Source of the DNA: Hymenobacter sp. J193
Lineage (GTDB): Bacteria; Bacteroidota; Bacteroidia; Cytophagales; Hymenobacteraceae
Direction: 5' to 3'
Assembly (NCBI RefSeq): GCF_024700075.1
Contig: NZ_JAJONE010000001.1
Span: 1,116,001-1,180,000 of the forward strand
Length of the DNA stretch: 64,000 nt
Positions 32,756 through 42,109 of the stretch are shown piece by piece. The position numbers and the translations under genes are program-made. Numbering within the stretch: the first letter of the stretch is position 1; every line of letters begins with the position of its first letter. The notes under the pieces were generated by a model. It saw only the letters and a program-made list of their open reading frames with translations. It ran no database searches and was not told the DNA's origin.

Positions 32756-33568
32756 TTATAACTGTCCGTCCCACACCTGGTACTCAGTCGGCAGGGACGT
32801 CTTCGGGGGCATTTCCGCACCGGGAAACAGGCCGTACACCGCCGAGCCGGAGCCCGAGAGGCTGGCGTACGCGGCCCCGGCCGCGTAAAGGGCCGCTTTG
32901 ATGTCGCCCAGCACAGGATAGTGCGGAGTCAGCGCCTCCTCAAAGTCGTTGCTGACGGTGTGGCGCCAGGTTTCCAGGGGTTGCTGCAGCGCCCCTCGCA
33001 GGCTGTGGCGGGGCGGGCGGGGCGTCACGCGGGCGTAGGCCTCGGCCGTGCTGATGTGCAGACCGGGGTAGATAACCTTGCAGGCCACTCCGCGCAGGTC
33101 TAGGCTGATGTCCTCGAATATATCTCCTTTCTCAACGGCGAAAACCGGCTTGTTTTGGATAAAGAACGCGCAATCGGCCCCGAGCCGGCGGGCGTAGCTT
33201 TCCAGGCTTTCGGCGGAAAGCTGCAGTTGAAACAGGCTGTTGAGGGCGCGCAAGGCAAACGCTGCGTCGCCGGAGCCACCGCCCAGCCCCGCCCCGATGG
33301 GCACTACTTTATGCAGGTGCAGCTGCACCGGCGGCAGCGCAAAATCGGCCTGTAGCAGCTCGTAGGCGCGCAGGCAGAGGTTGGTGGCCAGCTCACCGGG
33401 AATGGGAATACCTGTGAGCGTGAGCGTGGTGGCAGCCGCGGGCAGTACCTCCAGGGCGTCGCACCAGGGCAACGGCACAAACACCGATTCGAGCGTGCGG
33501 AAGCCGTCGGGGCGGCGGCCGGTCACGTAGAGGCCCAGGTTGAGTTTGGCGTTCGGAAAAACGAGCAT
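32756..33568 (-). CDS. ispE: 4-diphosphocytidyl-2-C-methyl-D-erythritol kinase
   Basis: IspE phosphorylates CDP-methylerythritol in the non-mevalonate isoprenoid pathway. The 270-residue GHMP-kinase has the ATP-binding loop VPIGAGLGGGSGDAA (near 90), N-terminal FPNAKLNLGLYV with the catalytic Lys region, the catalytic Asp in RLGADCAFF and the C-terminal glycine loop ASLSGSGSAVYGLF. The start MLVFPNAKLNLG is the standard N terminus. The gene stands alone between an EamA gene and the glycan trio. Confidence 0.95.
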   Translation of the reverse strand: MLVFPNAKLNLGLYVTGRRPDGFRTLESVFVPLPWCDALEVLPAAATTLTLTGIPIPGELATNLCLRAYELLQADFALPPVQLHLHKVVPIGAGLGGGSGDAAFALRALNSLFQLQLSAESLESYARRLGADCAFFIQNKPVFAVEKGDIFEDISLDLRGVACKVIYPGLHISTAEAYARVTPRPPRHSLRGALQQPLETWRHTVSNDFEEALTPHYPVLGDIKAALYAAGAAYASLSGSGSAVYGLFPGAEMPPKTSLPTEYQVWDGQL

Positions 33569-33712
33569 AGAAGAAGCTTTAGCTGTCAGCCCTTGGCAGT
33601 CAGCACAGGCAGGAAAACGCTGCAATATTCCGATTCCGGCCGAATTCTAGTCGAAAACCATTTGCTTTGGCATTGCGGCCCTCCGTCTTTTTCAGCTAAG
33701 CCCTAACAGCCA

Positions 33713-34360
33713 ATGGCCAACCACCAACCGCCAACCTGGTACCTGCGCCACGGCAAGCGCCTGCTGGATGTGGCCGTGGCCGCGCCCGCGCTACTGCTGG
33801 CCCTGCCGGTGCTGGCCCCGGTAGCGGCAGCGCTGGCCTGGCAGAACGGCGGCGCGTGGCTGTTCCGGCAGCGGCGGCCGGGCCTGCACGGGCAGCTATT
33901 CACGCTCTACAAGCTCCAGACGATGACCGTCTGCCATAATGCCGCCGGCCAGCTGCTCCCCGACGCCGACCGCCTCACGCCGCTGGGCAGTTGGGTGCGG
34001 GCTACGTCGGTGGATGAGCTGCCCCAGCTCTGGAACGTGCTACGCGGCGACATCAGCCTAGTGGGCCCCCGGCCGCTGCTGGAGCAGTATCTGCCGCTGT
34101 ACTCGGCCACGCAGGCCCGGCGCCACTTAGTACGGCCGGGAATCACGGGCTGGGCACAGGTAAACGGCCGCAACGCCATCAGCTGGGAGCAGAAATTCGC
34201 GTACGACGTCTGGTACGTCGACCACGTTTCTTTCCGGGTTGATCTGCGGATTCTCTGGCTGACTCTGCGGCGGGTGCTAGGTGCCCACGGCATTTCGGCA
34301 CCCGGCCAGGCCACTATGGAAGCTTTTCGCGGCACTTCTTCTGATTCCTCTTCTCTCTGA
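33713..34360 (+). CDS. PglC-like phosphoglycosyl transferase (bacterial sugar transferase)
   Basis: A 215-residue monotopic membrane enzyme that transfers a sugar-1-phosphate from a UDP-sugar to undecaprenyl phosphate, starting assembly of a lipid-linked glycan. Residues 20-45 form the re-entrant helix (LLDVAVAAPALLLALPVLAP), followed by FRQRRPGLHGQLFTLYKLQTM, the catalytic dyad region SVDELPQLWNVLRGDISLVG, and RPGITGWAQVNGRNAISWEQ. The size is that of PglC rather than the larger WcaJ type. It is followed after 1 nt by a PglD-like gene and then a PglE-like gene. Confidence 0.92.
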   Translation: MANHQPPTWYLRHGKRLLDVAVAAPALLLALPVLAPVAAALAWQNGGAWLFRQRRPGLHGQLFTLYKLQTMTVCHNAAGQLLPDADRLTPLGSWVRATSVDELPQLWNVLRGDISLVGPRPLLEQYLPLYSATQARRHLVRPGITGWAQVNGRNAISWEQKFAYDVWYVDHVSFRVDLRILWLTLRRVLGAHGISAPGQATMEAFRGTSSDSSSL

Positions 34361-34361
34361 T

Positions 34362-35063
34362 ATGACGCAGCTTTTCTTTTCCGATATCCACAACGCCGAC
34401 GGCGACGCGCCCCGGCCCCTGGCCATTGTGGGCGCGGGCGGCCTGGGACGGGAAGTGCTGCTGCTGGTGCGCCAGCTCAACGAAGTGCAGCCTACCTGGG
34501 ACGTTATCGGCTTTTTCGATGACCAAGCTCCTGTCCTGCCCGCCATCCACGGCGTGCCCTACCGCGGCACTGTGGCCGACCTGAACGCCTGGCCCGACCC
34601 TTTGCACGTGGCCGTGGCCGTGGGCAGCAGCCGCAGCCGCGCCGCCGTGGTGGGCCGCCTCACCGGCGAGCAGCTGTCGTTTGCCACGCTCATTCATCCC
34701 AGCGTAGCCCTCCGCCCCTACCAGCAGATTCAGGTGGGCGAGGGCTGCATCATCAGCCAGGGCTGCATCCTCACCACCGATATTACCCTGGGCCGCCACG
34801 TGCTGCTGAACCTGGGCTGTACCATTGGCCACGATGCCGTGCTGGCCGACTTCTGCTCCCTGATGCCCCATGCCAACGTGGGTGGTGGGGCCCAGCTGGA
34901 GGCAGAGGTCTACCTGGGCACCAATGCCACCGTCATCCAGCAAGTGCGCGTGGGTGCCCGCACCGTGGTAGGTGCCGGGGCCGTGGTAGTACGCCCCCTC
35001 CCCGCCGACTGTACCGCCGTGGGCGTGCCGGCCGTGGTAGCAAAGCAGCACCCAACCTCCTAA
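34362..35063 (+). CDS. PglD-like sugar O/N-acetyltransferase
   Basis: A 233-residue protein in two parts: an N-terminal Rossmann-like domain (AIVGAGGLGREVLLLVRQLN) that binds the UDP-sugar in this family, and a C-terminal left-handed beta-helix of hexapeptide repeats from about residue 115 (VGEGCIISQGCILTTDITLG, CTIGHDAVLADFC with the catalytic His, VRVGARTVVGAGAVVVR). PglD/NeuD relatives acetylate UDP-4-amino sugars. The start MTQLFFSDIHN is one nt after the PglC-like stop, so the two are translated together. Confidence 0.9.
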   Translation: MTQLFFSDIHNADGDAPRPLAIVGAGGLGREVLLLVRQLNEVQPTWDVIGFFDDQAPVLPAIHGVPYRGTVADLNAWPDPLHVAVAVGSSRSRAAVVGRLTGEQLSFATLIHPSVALRPYQQIQVGEGCIISQGCILTTDITLGRHVLLNLGCTIGHDAVLADFCSLMPHANVGGGAQLEAEVYLGTNATVIQQVRVGARTVVGAGAVVVRPLPADCTAVGVPAVVAKQHPTS

Positions 35064-35217
35064 AGACGGTTGAGCATCAGCGACCTATAACGGAGGTTGA
35101 TATTTTCGCAAAAGAATCCACCCTTTTCCGTGCAACAGGCCGCGCCGCGTCGTATCTTATTCGGTAGCTGACGCCGGTTTTCGGGTTGTTGGCCGCCGCT
35201 TCTTCCGCTCTCCACCT

Positions 35218-36357
35218 ATGCGTAGCCAGGATTTCGACCGTTTATACTTATCTCCCCCGCACCTGGGCCGCCACGAACTCAACTACCTGCACAAGGCCAT
35301 TGAAGACAACTGGGTGGCGCCCGTCGGCCCCAACCTGGATGGGTTTGAGCGTGACATCTGCGAATTTACCGGTGCCGGCCACTGCGTAGCGCTTACTTCA
35401 GGCACGGCGGCCATTCACCTGGGGCTGCGGCTGCTGGGCGTCGGTCCCGGCGACGAAGTATTGTGCTCGTCCTTCACCTTTGTGGCCACGGCCAGCCCCA
35501 TTCTGTACCTGGGTGCTACGCCGGTATTTGTGGATAGCGAAGCCGAGACCTGGAATATATGCCCGGAGCGGCTGCGCGAAGCCATTGAGGACTGTATCCG
35601 GCAGGGCCGCCGTCCCAAAGCCTTGATACTGGTCCATCTCTACGGCATGCCCGCCCGCCTGCGCGAAATCCTGGCCATAGCGACGGAGTTCGACATTCCG
35701 GTGCTGGAAGATGCGGCCGAGGCCCTGGGCTCCCGCTACGAGGGCCAGCCCCTGGGTTCCTTCGGGGCCGTGGGTGTTTTCTCCTTCAACGGCAACAAGA
35801 TTCTGACGACCAGCGGCGGCGGTGCCTTGGTTACCAACAACGCTGCCTGGGCCCAGAAAGCTCTTTTCTGGGGCACTCAGGCCCGGGACGCTGCGCCGTA
35901 CTATCAGCACTCGGAGCTGGGCTACAACTACCGGCTCAGCAACCTGCTGGCGGGCATCGGGCGCGGGCAGATGGGGCTGTTGGAAGACCGGGTGAAAAAG
36001 CGCCGGGAAATTCACGCCTGGTACTGCGAGCAGCTGCGCCACGTGCCGGGCCTAATTTTCGGCCCCCAGGAGCCGGCCGGCAGCCGATCCAACCGTTGGC
36101 TTACTACCGTGCTGCTCGACGCGGAACAAACCACCGTCACGCCCGAGCAGCTGCGCCTGCACCTGGAAACCCGCAACATCGAAAGCCGCCCGCTCTGGAA
36201 ACCTTTGCACCTGCAGCCGCTTTTCGCCGGTACGCCGCGGTACGGCGGCGCCGTGAGTGAGGACTTGTTCGCGCGCGGCCTTTGCCTGCCCAGCGGCTCC
36301 GCTATGTCGGATATGGACTTACGCCGCGTTTTGGAAGCGGTAAAGGAGGTGATGTAA
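35218..36357 (+). CDS. DegT/DnrJ/EryC1/StrS-family sugar aminotransferase (PglE-like)
   Basis: A 379-residue PLP enzyme that installs an amino group on a UDP-4-keto sugar. Motifs: ALTSGTAAIHLGLRLLGVGP, ILVHLYGMPA, VLEDAAEALGS (PLP-contacting Asp) and the Schiff-base lysine in FSFNGNKILTTSGGG. The C-terminal YNYRLSNLLAGIGRGQ is family-typical. With the upstream PglC- and PglD-like genes it makes three of the four steps known for N,N'-diacetylbacillosamine transfer; the 4,6-dehydratase (PglF) is not in the window. There is a 154-nt gap before it, so it may have its own promoter. Confidence 0.94.
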   Translation: MRSQDFDRLYLSPPHLGRHELNYLHKAIEDNWVAPVGPNLDGFERDICEFTGAGHCVALTSGTAAIHLGLRLLGVGPGDEVLCSSFTFVATASPILYLGATPVFVDSEAETWNICPERLREAIEDCIRQGRRPKALILVHLYGMPARLREILAIATEFDIPVLEDAAEALGSRYEGQPLGSFGAVGVFSFNGNKILTTSGGGALVTNNAAWAQKALFWGTQARDAAPYYQHSELGYNYRLSNLLAGIGRGQMGLLEDRVKKRREIHAWYCEQLRHVPGLIFGPQEPAGSRSNRWLTTVLLDAEQTTVTPEQLRLHLETRNIESRPLWKPLHLQPLFAGTPRYGGAVSEDLFARGLCLPSGSAMSDMDLRRVLEAVKEVM

Positions 36358-36479
36358 CGAACCAGTACCAGCATAAAATCTGGTCCAGCAGTACATAAAG
36401 TTCAATAGGCAGCACAAGACGCCCAAAGCTTGGTGCAGAGAGTATAAGCTTTTTGGCTATAGTACAAACCAGACTGCTT

Positions 36480-37607
36480 CTACAACCCTTTCAGCACCTG
36501 CTCTAAATCAGCTAGCAAGGCTTCTACCGGCTCTATTCCCACGGACAAGCGCACTAGCCCTACCGTGATGCCGAGTTCCTGCTGCTGCTCCGGCGTGAGG
36601 GAGCGGTGCGAAGTACCGAGCGGGTACGACAATGAAGAATCGACACCGGCCAGGGACGGCGCGAACGGAAAGCCCTGGCACGCCCGGATAAAGCGGTTCA
36701 CGACGTTGACATCATCGGCCAGCAGAATGGACAGCATTCCGCCAAACAGCCCCGCGCCCTGCTCCCGGGCCAGTTCATGCTGCGGGTGGTCAGGCAGGCC
36801 GGGGTAGTACACGGCCCGCACGGCTGGCTGCCGTTGCAGAAACTCAGCAACAGCCAGGGCATTGTGGCTATGCTCGCGCATCCGCAGGCGCAGAGTTTTA
36901 AGGCCGCGCACTGCCAGCCAGCTTTCCATAGGGCTCAGGGTAAGACCGAAAAGTACCCCAATCTGCTTAAGGCGCGCCGCCACGGCCGCATCGGCAGCTA
37001 CTACGGCGCCGGCCGTTACGTCGGAGTGGCCACTGAGGTACTTGGTTACGCTGTGCAACACTAGGTCGGCACCCAGGGCGAGGGGGCGCGTGAGGATGGG
37101 GCTGGCAAATGTGTTGTCGACGACCAGCTTCAAACCCAGGCCGTGGCACACGCCGGCTAGCCGGCGCAGATCGGCAACGCGCAGCAGCGGGTTGCTGAGG
37201 GTTTCGCAGAGCAAAAGGCGCGTGGTGGGCTGCACGAACGGCGCCAGATCGTAGAGCTGTTCAAAGGGCACGTAGCTGACGGAAATACCCAGCCGGCTCA
37301 GCTCCTGGTTCAGCAACGACGACGAGCCCCCGTAGATATCAGCCGCACACAGCACATGGTCGCCGGCCTGGCAGCAGGCCAGCAGTGACGCCAGAATGGC
37401 CGCCATGCCCGAGCCCGTGGCAATGGCCCCGGCACCGCCTTCCAACGCATTTACTTTTTCGGCCAGTTCGTCGGAGTTGGGGTTGCCATTGCGGGAATAG
37501 AGGTAGCGGCTGCCAGGCTCCCCGAAATACAGCTCCAGCTCCGTCAGATCTTCGAACTTGAAAACGGACGTCTGATAAACCGGGGTGATTTTAGGGTGAA
37601 TGTGCAT
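36480..37607 (-). CDS. Cys/Met-metabolism PLP enzyme (cystathionine gamma-synthase/lyase-like)
   Basis: A 375-residue enzyme of the trans-sulfuration family. The PLP lysine is in HSVTKYLSGHSDV (near 200), PLP contacts in ATGSGMAAILASLLAC and VVDNTFASPILTRPL, and the N-terminal YSRNGNPNSDELAEKVNALE is typical. It could be cystathionine gamma-synthase, cystathionine lyase or methionine gamma-lyase; these cannot be told apart reliably by eye. Two hairpins separate it from the atpC end. Confidence 0.9.
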   Translation of the reverse strand: MHIHPKITPVYQTSVFKFEDLTELELYFGEPGSRYLYSRNGNPNSDELAEKVNALEGGAGAIATGSGMAAILASLLACCQAGDHVLCAADIYGGSSSLLNQELSRLGISVSYVPFEQLYDLAPFVQPTTRLLLCETLSNPLLRVADLRRLAGVCHGLGLKLVVDNTFASPILTRPLALGADLVLHSVTKYLSGHSDVTAGAVVAADAAVAARLKQIGVLFGLTLSPMESWLAVRGLKTLRLRMREHSHNALAVAEFLQRQPAVRAVYYPGLPDHPQHELAREQGAGLFGGMLSILLADDVNVVNRFIRACQGFPFAPSLAGVDSSLSYPLGTSHRSLTPEQQQELGITVGLVRLSVGIEPVEALLADLEQVLKGL

Positions 37608-37640
37608 AGCCGTTGCGCGCAGAGTTTCGCAGTGAAGGGT

Positions 37641-37678
37641 GCAGGAGCCCGCAGTGGAAGGCCACTGCGGGCTCCTGC
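37641..37678. terminator. Strong hairpin upstream of the PLP gene
   Basis: A 17-bp perfect stem, GCAGGAGCCCGCAGTGG (37641-37657) with its complement at 37662-37678, and a 4-nt loop. No T-run. It may be a backup terminator for atpC or a leader structure for the PLP gene. Confidence 0.8.
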
Positions 37679-37685
37679 AAACAAA

Positions 37686-37718
37686 GAAAAAGCCTTTCCC
37701 GCAAAGGAAAGGCTTTTT
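37686..37718 (-). terminator. Intrinsic terminator of atpC
   Basis: AAAAAGCCTTTCC (37687-37699) pairs with GGAAAGGCTTTTT (37706-37718), 20 nt after the atpC stop. Confidence 0.92.
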
Positions 37719-37737
37719 ACCTCAAGCTAAAACCAAG

Positions 37738-37977
37738 TTACGCCGAAGCGCCCTCGGCCAGCACGATAACCTTGTTGCGGAGCACTTCCACCACCCCACC
37801 ATCGATGCGGAAGGTGGTAGCGCCGCCGTTCAGCACCACGTTGCCTTCTTTCAGGGCCGAAATCAGGGGAGCGTGGTCGTTCAGCACTTCAAACAGGCCG
37901 TCGGTACCCGGAAACTGGGCCGACGAAACCTCGCCTTCAAACACCTTACGGTCGGGTGTGATGATTTCCAGATGCAT
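37738..37977 (-). CDS. atpC: F1Fo ATP synthase epsilon subunit (short form)
   Basis: A 79-residue protein starting MHLEIITPDRKVFEGEVSSAQFPGT and containing GLFEVLNDHAPLISALKEGNV, the N-terminal beta-sandwich of epsilon. The C-terminal inhibitory helices of longer epsilon subunits are absent, as is usual in Bacteroidota. It follows atpD; the two are set apart from the rest of the ATP synthase operon, also typical for the phylum. A 25-bp palindrome lies between the two genes. Confidence 0.96.
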   Translation of the reverse strand: MHLEIITPDRKVFEGEVSSAQFPGTDGLFEVLNDHAPLISALKEGNVVLNGGATTFRIDGGVVEVLRNKVIVLAEGASA

Positions 37978-38002
37978 GCTTTCTAATGTGCTAATGTGGG
38001 TT

Positions 38003-38080
38003 TAATGTGCTGATGTGCTACTGTGGAAAACGTGCTGTCAACGGTAGCACATTAATCCACAGTAGCACATCAGCACATTA
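38003..38080. repeat. 25-bp perfect inverted repeat between atpD and atpC
   Basis: TAATGTGCTGATGTGCTACT plus GTGGA (38003-38027) is exactly complementary to 38056-38080. Additional TAATGTGC units stand just left of it. It interrupts what should be a two-gene operon. Confidence 0.92.
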
Positions 38081-38084
38081 ACAA

Positions 38085-39599
<1,515 letters not shown>

Positions 39600-39793
39600 T
39601 TATAGTGAGTGGGCAACGTTTTCAGGCCGCAAAACTACGGCTTAATTGCCGCTTTGCCAAAGTCGGCCCGCACAGAAAATTTTCCGGTTTCGCCCGGTTT
39701 CTTCCGCCCCTGAAAATCAAGCATTCAGACTCCATAAAACGGCGCATTCGGGCCTACTGGGCGGAATTCTCGCGAAATATTTTTCACCAAAAA

Positions 39794-39824
39794 TTTGCCT
39801 TGAATAAAACCCGTAGTACATTTG
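39794..39824 (+). promoter_or_regulatory. tRNA-Gln promoter (TTTG-N19-TACATTTG)
   Basis: TTTG (39794-39797), 19 nt, TACATTTG (39817-39824): exact Bacteroidota consensus, 43 nt before the mature tRNA. Confidence 0.88.
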
Positions 39825-39867
39825 CACACCCAAACGGAACACCATAGCGGTACTACGAATGGGAAAT

Positions 39868-39940
39868 TGTCCGATGGTGTAACTGGCAACACGCTTGATT
39901 TTGATTCAAGAAAGTCCAGGTTCGAGCCCTGGTCGGACAA
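39868..39940 (+). tRNA. tRNA-Gln (anticodon TTG)
   Basis: A 73-nt tRNA: acceptor TGTCCGA pairs with TCGGACA, the anticodon stem CTTGA/TCAAG encloses TTTTGAT with anticodon TTG, and the T arm is CCAGG/CCTGG around TTCGAGC. The 3' CCA is not encoded (CCG follows the discriminator A). Confidence 0.96.
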
Positions 39941-39953
39941 CCGACTAAGTAAT

Positions 39954-40005
39954 GCGAAAGGCGCTGAGTCTTCCTCTCCGGAAGATTCGGCGCCTTTCGC
40001 TTTTT
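39954..40005 (+). terminator. Terminator after tRNA-Gln
   Basis: GCGAAAGGCGC (39954-39964) pairs with GCGCCTTTCGC (39990-40000) with an inner GTCTTCC/GGAAGAT stem, then a T-run. Confidence 0.9.
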
Positions 40006-40025
40006 CCCCTTTTTCCATTTTGCCC

Positions 40026-40955
40026 ATGTCACAGCAGGTTAAAATATTCGCCGGCAACGCGTCCCGCGAGTTAGGAGAACAGATTGCCGCCGCGTACGGT
40101 CAGCCCCTCGGCGACCTGAGCATCCAGCGCTTTGCCGATACGGAGCTGGGGCCGAGCTTCAACGAAAGCGTGCGGGGCTGCGCCGTGTTCCTGATTCAGA
40201 GCACCAACCCGCCCGCCGAAAACCTGATGGAGCTGATGCTGATGGTGGACGCGGCCAAGCGTGCCTCCGCCGCGTCGGTAACCGTGGTGATGCCCTACTA
40301 CGGCTACGCCCGCCAGGACCGCAAAGACAAGCCGCGCGTGAGCATCGGGGCCAAAGTGGTGGCCGAGTTTGTGCAGAGCGTGGGCACTGACCGCCTGATG
40401 ACCTGCGACCTGCACGCGGGCCAGATTCAGGGCTTCTTCGATATTCCCGTCGACCACCTCGACGGCGCCACCGTTTCGGCGCCCTACATCAAGTCGCTCA
40501 ACCTCGACAATCTGATCTTCGCCTCGCCCGACGTGGGCGGCGTGGTGCGCACCCGCGCCTTCGCCAAGAAGTTCGGGGCCGAAATCGTGGTCTGCGACAA
40601 AACCCGCCTGCGGGCCAACGAAATTGCTTCCATGCAGGTTATCGGCGACGTGACGGACATGAACGTGGTGCTGATCGATGACATCGTGGACACGGCCGGC
40701 ACCATCTGCAAGGCCGCCGAGCTGCTGATGGAGCGCGGAGCCAAGTCGGTGCGGGCTGTGATTACGCACGGCGTGCTGTCCGGCCCGGCCCACGACCGGA
40801 TCCGCGACTCGGTGCTGGAGGAGCTGGTTATCACCGATACCATCACGCTCAAGCAGGAAAACCCCAAAATCCGGGTTATTTCGGTGGCTAACCTCTTCGC
40901 CCAGGCCATTCACAACGTGGTGTCGCACGAGTCGATCAGTTCGTTGTTTATATAA
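40026..40955 (+). CDS. prs: Ribose-phosphate pyrophosphokinase
   Basis: Prs makes PRPP from ribose 5-phosphate and ATP for purine, pyrimidine, NAD, His and Trp synthesis. The 309-residue protein has the ATP loop PYYGYARQDRKDKPRVSIGA, the metal-binding CDLHAGQIQGFFDIPVDHL, and the PRPP-binding loop VVLIDDIVDTAGTICKAAEL. The start MSQQVKIFAGNAS was chosen because upstream in-frame sequence covers the tRNA and terminator. Confidence 0.97.
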   Translation: MSQQVKIFAGNASRELGEQIAAAYGQPLGDLSIQRFADTELGPSFNESVRGCAVFLIQSTNPPAENLMELMLMVDAAKRASAASVTVVMPYYGYARQDRKDKPRVSIGAKVVAEFVQSVGTDRLMTCDLHAGQIQGFFDIPVDHLDGATVSAPYIKSLNLDNLIFASPDVGGVVRTRAFAKKFGAEIVVCDKTRLRANEIASMQVIGDVTDMNVVLIDDIVDTAGTICKAAELLMERGAKSVRAVITHGVLSGPAHDRIRDSVLEELVITDTITLKQENPKIRVISVANLFAQAIHNVVSHESISSLFI

Positions 40956-40988
40956 ACTGCCGGTTCCCAACCCTTATTGGGTTTTGAC

Positions 40989-41345
40989 ATGACTAATACA
41001 TACATCGTTTTAGTTATTGTTGGGATTTTGCTTATCCTGTTATTCTGTATAGTCTACTGGATACTCTCTGCTCGTTCGTTTGGCCAAGGTCTTCTACGGG
41101 CACTACTAGCTCTCGTCAGTGGTGGTCTTTTTGCGTTTTTATTTGTCATAATAATACTGTTATACATCGTATTTAGTCCATCTACAGACCAAGAACAGTC
41201 TCAAGATAGCGGGGGCGCTTTATTCGGAACTTTCTATTCCCAAACAAAGCGCCTATCTTTGCGGCCCGTTTGCCTGCTGTGGGTGAGCGGTTTTCATTCT
41301 CCAAACACACTCCTTTATGAAAAGCCTCGAGATTGTAGGGTTTAA
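40989..41345 (+). CDS. Possible small two-helix membrane protein
   Basis: An open frame of 118 codons from MTNTYIVLVIVGILL with two strong hydrophobic segments (residues 4-24 and about 40-65). Base composition is clearly more AT-rich than flanking genes. The last third runs across the rplY promoter and overlaps the rplY start by 29 nt, so either the true protein is a fast-evolving gene that ends in regulatory DNA or only its first part is meaningful. No family recognised. Confidence 0.4.
   Translation: MTNTYIVLVIVGILLILLFCIVYWILSARSFGQGLLRALLALVSGGLFAFLFVIIILLYIVFSPSTDQEQSQDSGGALFGTFYSQTKRLSLRPVCLLWVSGFHSPNTLLYEKPRDCRV
41254..41261 (+). promoter_or_regulatory. -7 box of rplY promoter
   Basis: TATCTTTG, 55 nt before the rplY ATG. 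Confidence 0.65.
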
Positions 41346-41889
41346 AAGAGCGAATCTCGGTAAGAAAGATGCCAAGGCCATCCGCCTCGAGTCGTACGTA
41401 CCGTGCGTACTGTACGGCGGCGCTGAGCAAGTGCATTTTTCCGCTCCCGCTATCCTGTTCCGTGAGCTGCTGTACACCCCCGAGGTGCACATTGTAGATC
41501 TGAACGTGGAAGGCACCATGTACCGCGCCATCGTGCAGGACGCCCAGTTCCACCCCGTGAACGAAATGCTGCTGCACGTTGACTTCCTGGAGCTGCAGGA
41601 GGGTAAAGAAGTGAAGATGGATATTCCCGTGAAGTACATGGGAACCTCGCCCGGCGTACAGCAGGGTGGCAAGCTGGTAAGCAAGCTGCGTAAGCTGAAA
41701 GTAAAGGCTGCTCCCGAGAACCTGCCCGATTTCGTGGAGGTTGACATCTCGGATCTGGGCCTGGGCAAATCCATTAAAGTGAGCAAAGTGGAGCCTAAAG
41801 GCTACACCATCCTCACCAACCCCCAGGCGCCTATTGCCACCGTTACCATCCCACGTGCCCTCAAAGGCACGCTCAACGCCGACAAGTAA
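41317..41889 (+). CDS. rplY: 50S ribosomal protein L25 (Ctc form)
   Basis: bL25 binds 5S rRNA. The 190-residue protein has an N-terminal L25 domain (MKSLEIVGFKRANLGKKDAK, VPCVLYGGAEQVHF, DAQFHPVNEMLLHVDFLEL) and a C-terminal beta domain (VKYMGTSPGVQQGGKL to the end), the long TL5/Ctc architecture. Followed by a terminator and then pth, a gene pair often adjacent in bacteria. Confidence 0.96.
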   Translation: MKSLEIVGFKRANLGKKDAKAIRLESYVPCVLYGGAEQVHFSAPAILFRELLYTPEVHIVDLNVEGTMYRAIVQDAQFHPVNEMLLHVDFLELQEGKEVKMDIPVKYMGTSPGVQQGGKLVSKLRKLKVKAAPENLPDFVEVDISDLGLGKSIKVSKVEPKGYTILTNPQAPIATVTIPRALKGTLNADK

Positions 41890-41891
41890 GA

Positions 41892-42109
41892 CCACGGATT
41901 AGTACGAATCTTAGCGGATTTCACGGATTTTGTGGACGGCTCGGCATTCGTTCTTTTCTACCTCGGAAGGCCATCCTGCTCTCAGGGTGGCCTTCTGCTT
42001 TTCGGGGGTTACTGGCGCATCCGCTATTTTTGCCCGCGGACTCTGCGGGCAGGACAACCCGCACTGACTACAAATCCGTGAAATCTGTTTACATCTGAGT
42101 TAATCCGTG
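41892..42109. repeat. CCACGGATT-type inverted repeat pair, copy B
   Basis: Arms 41892-41939 and 42068-42109 are complementary versions of CCACGGATTA...CGGATTTCACGGATTT. Same family as 474-640. The right arm ends at the GTG start codon of pth. Confidence 0.8.
41966..42002 (+). terminator. Intrinsic terminator of rplY
   Basis: GAAGGCCATCCTG (41966-41978) pairs with CAGGGTGGCCTTC (41983-41995) with one G-U pair, followed by a T-rich stretch. Confidence 0.85.

Noticed and set aside
37641..37678. Riboswitch (such as SAM) before the Cys/Met PLP gene
   Set aside because: Only a single long perfect hairpin is visible; there is no multi-helix conserved core of a known riboswitch.
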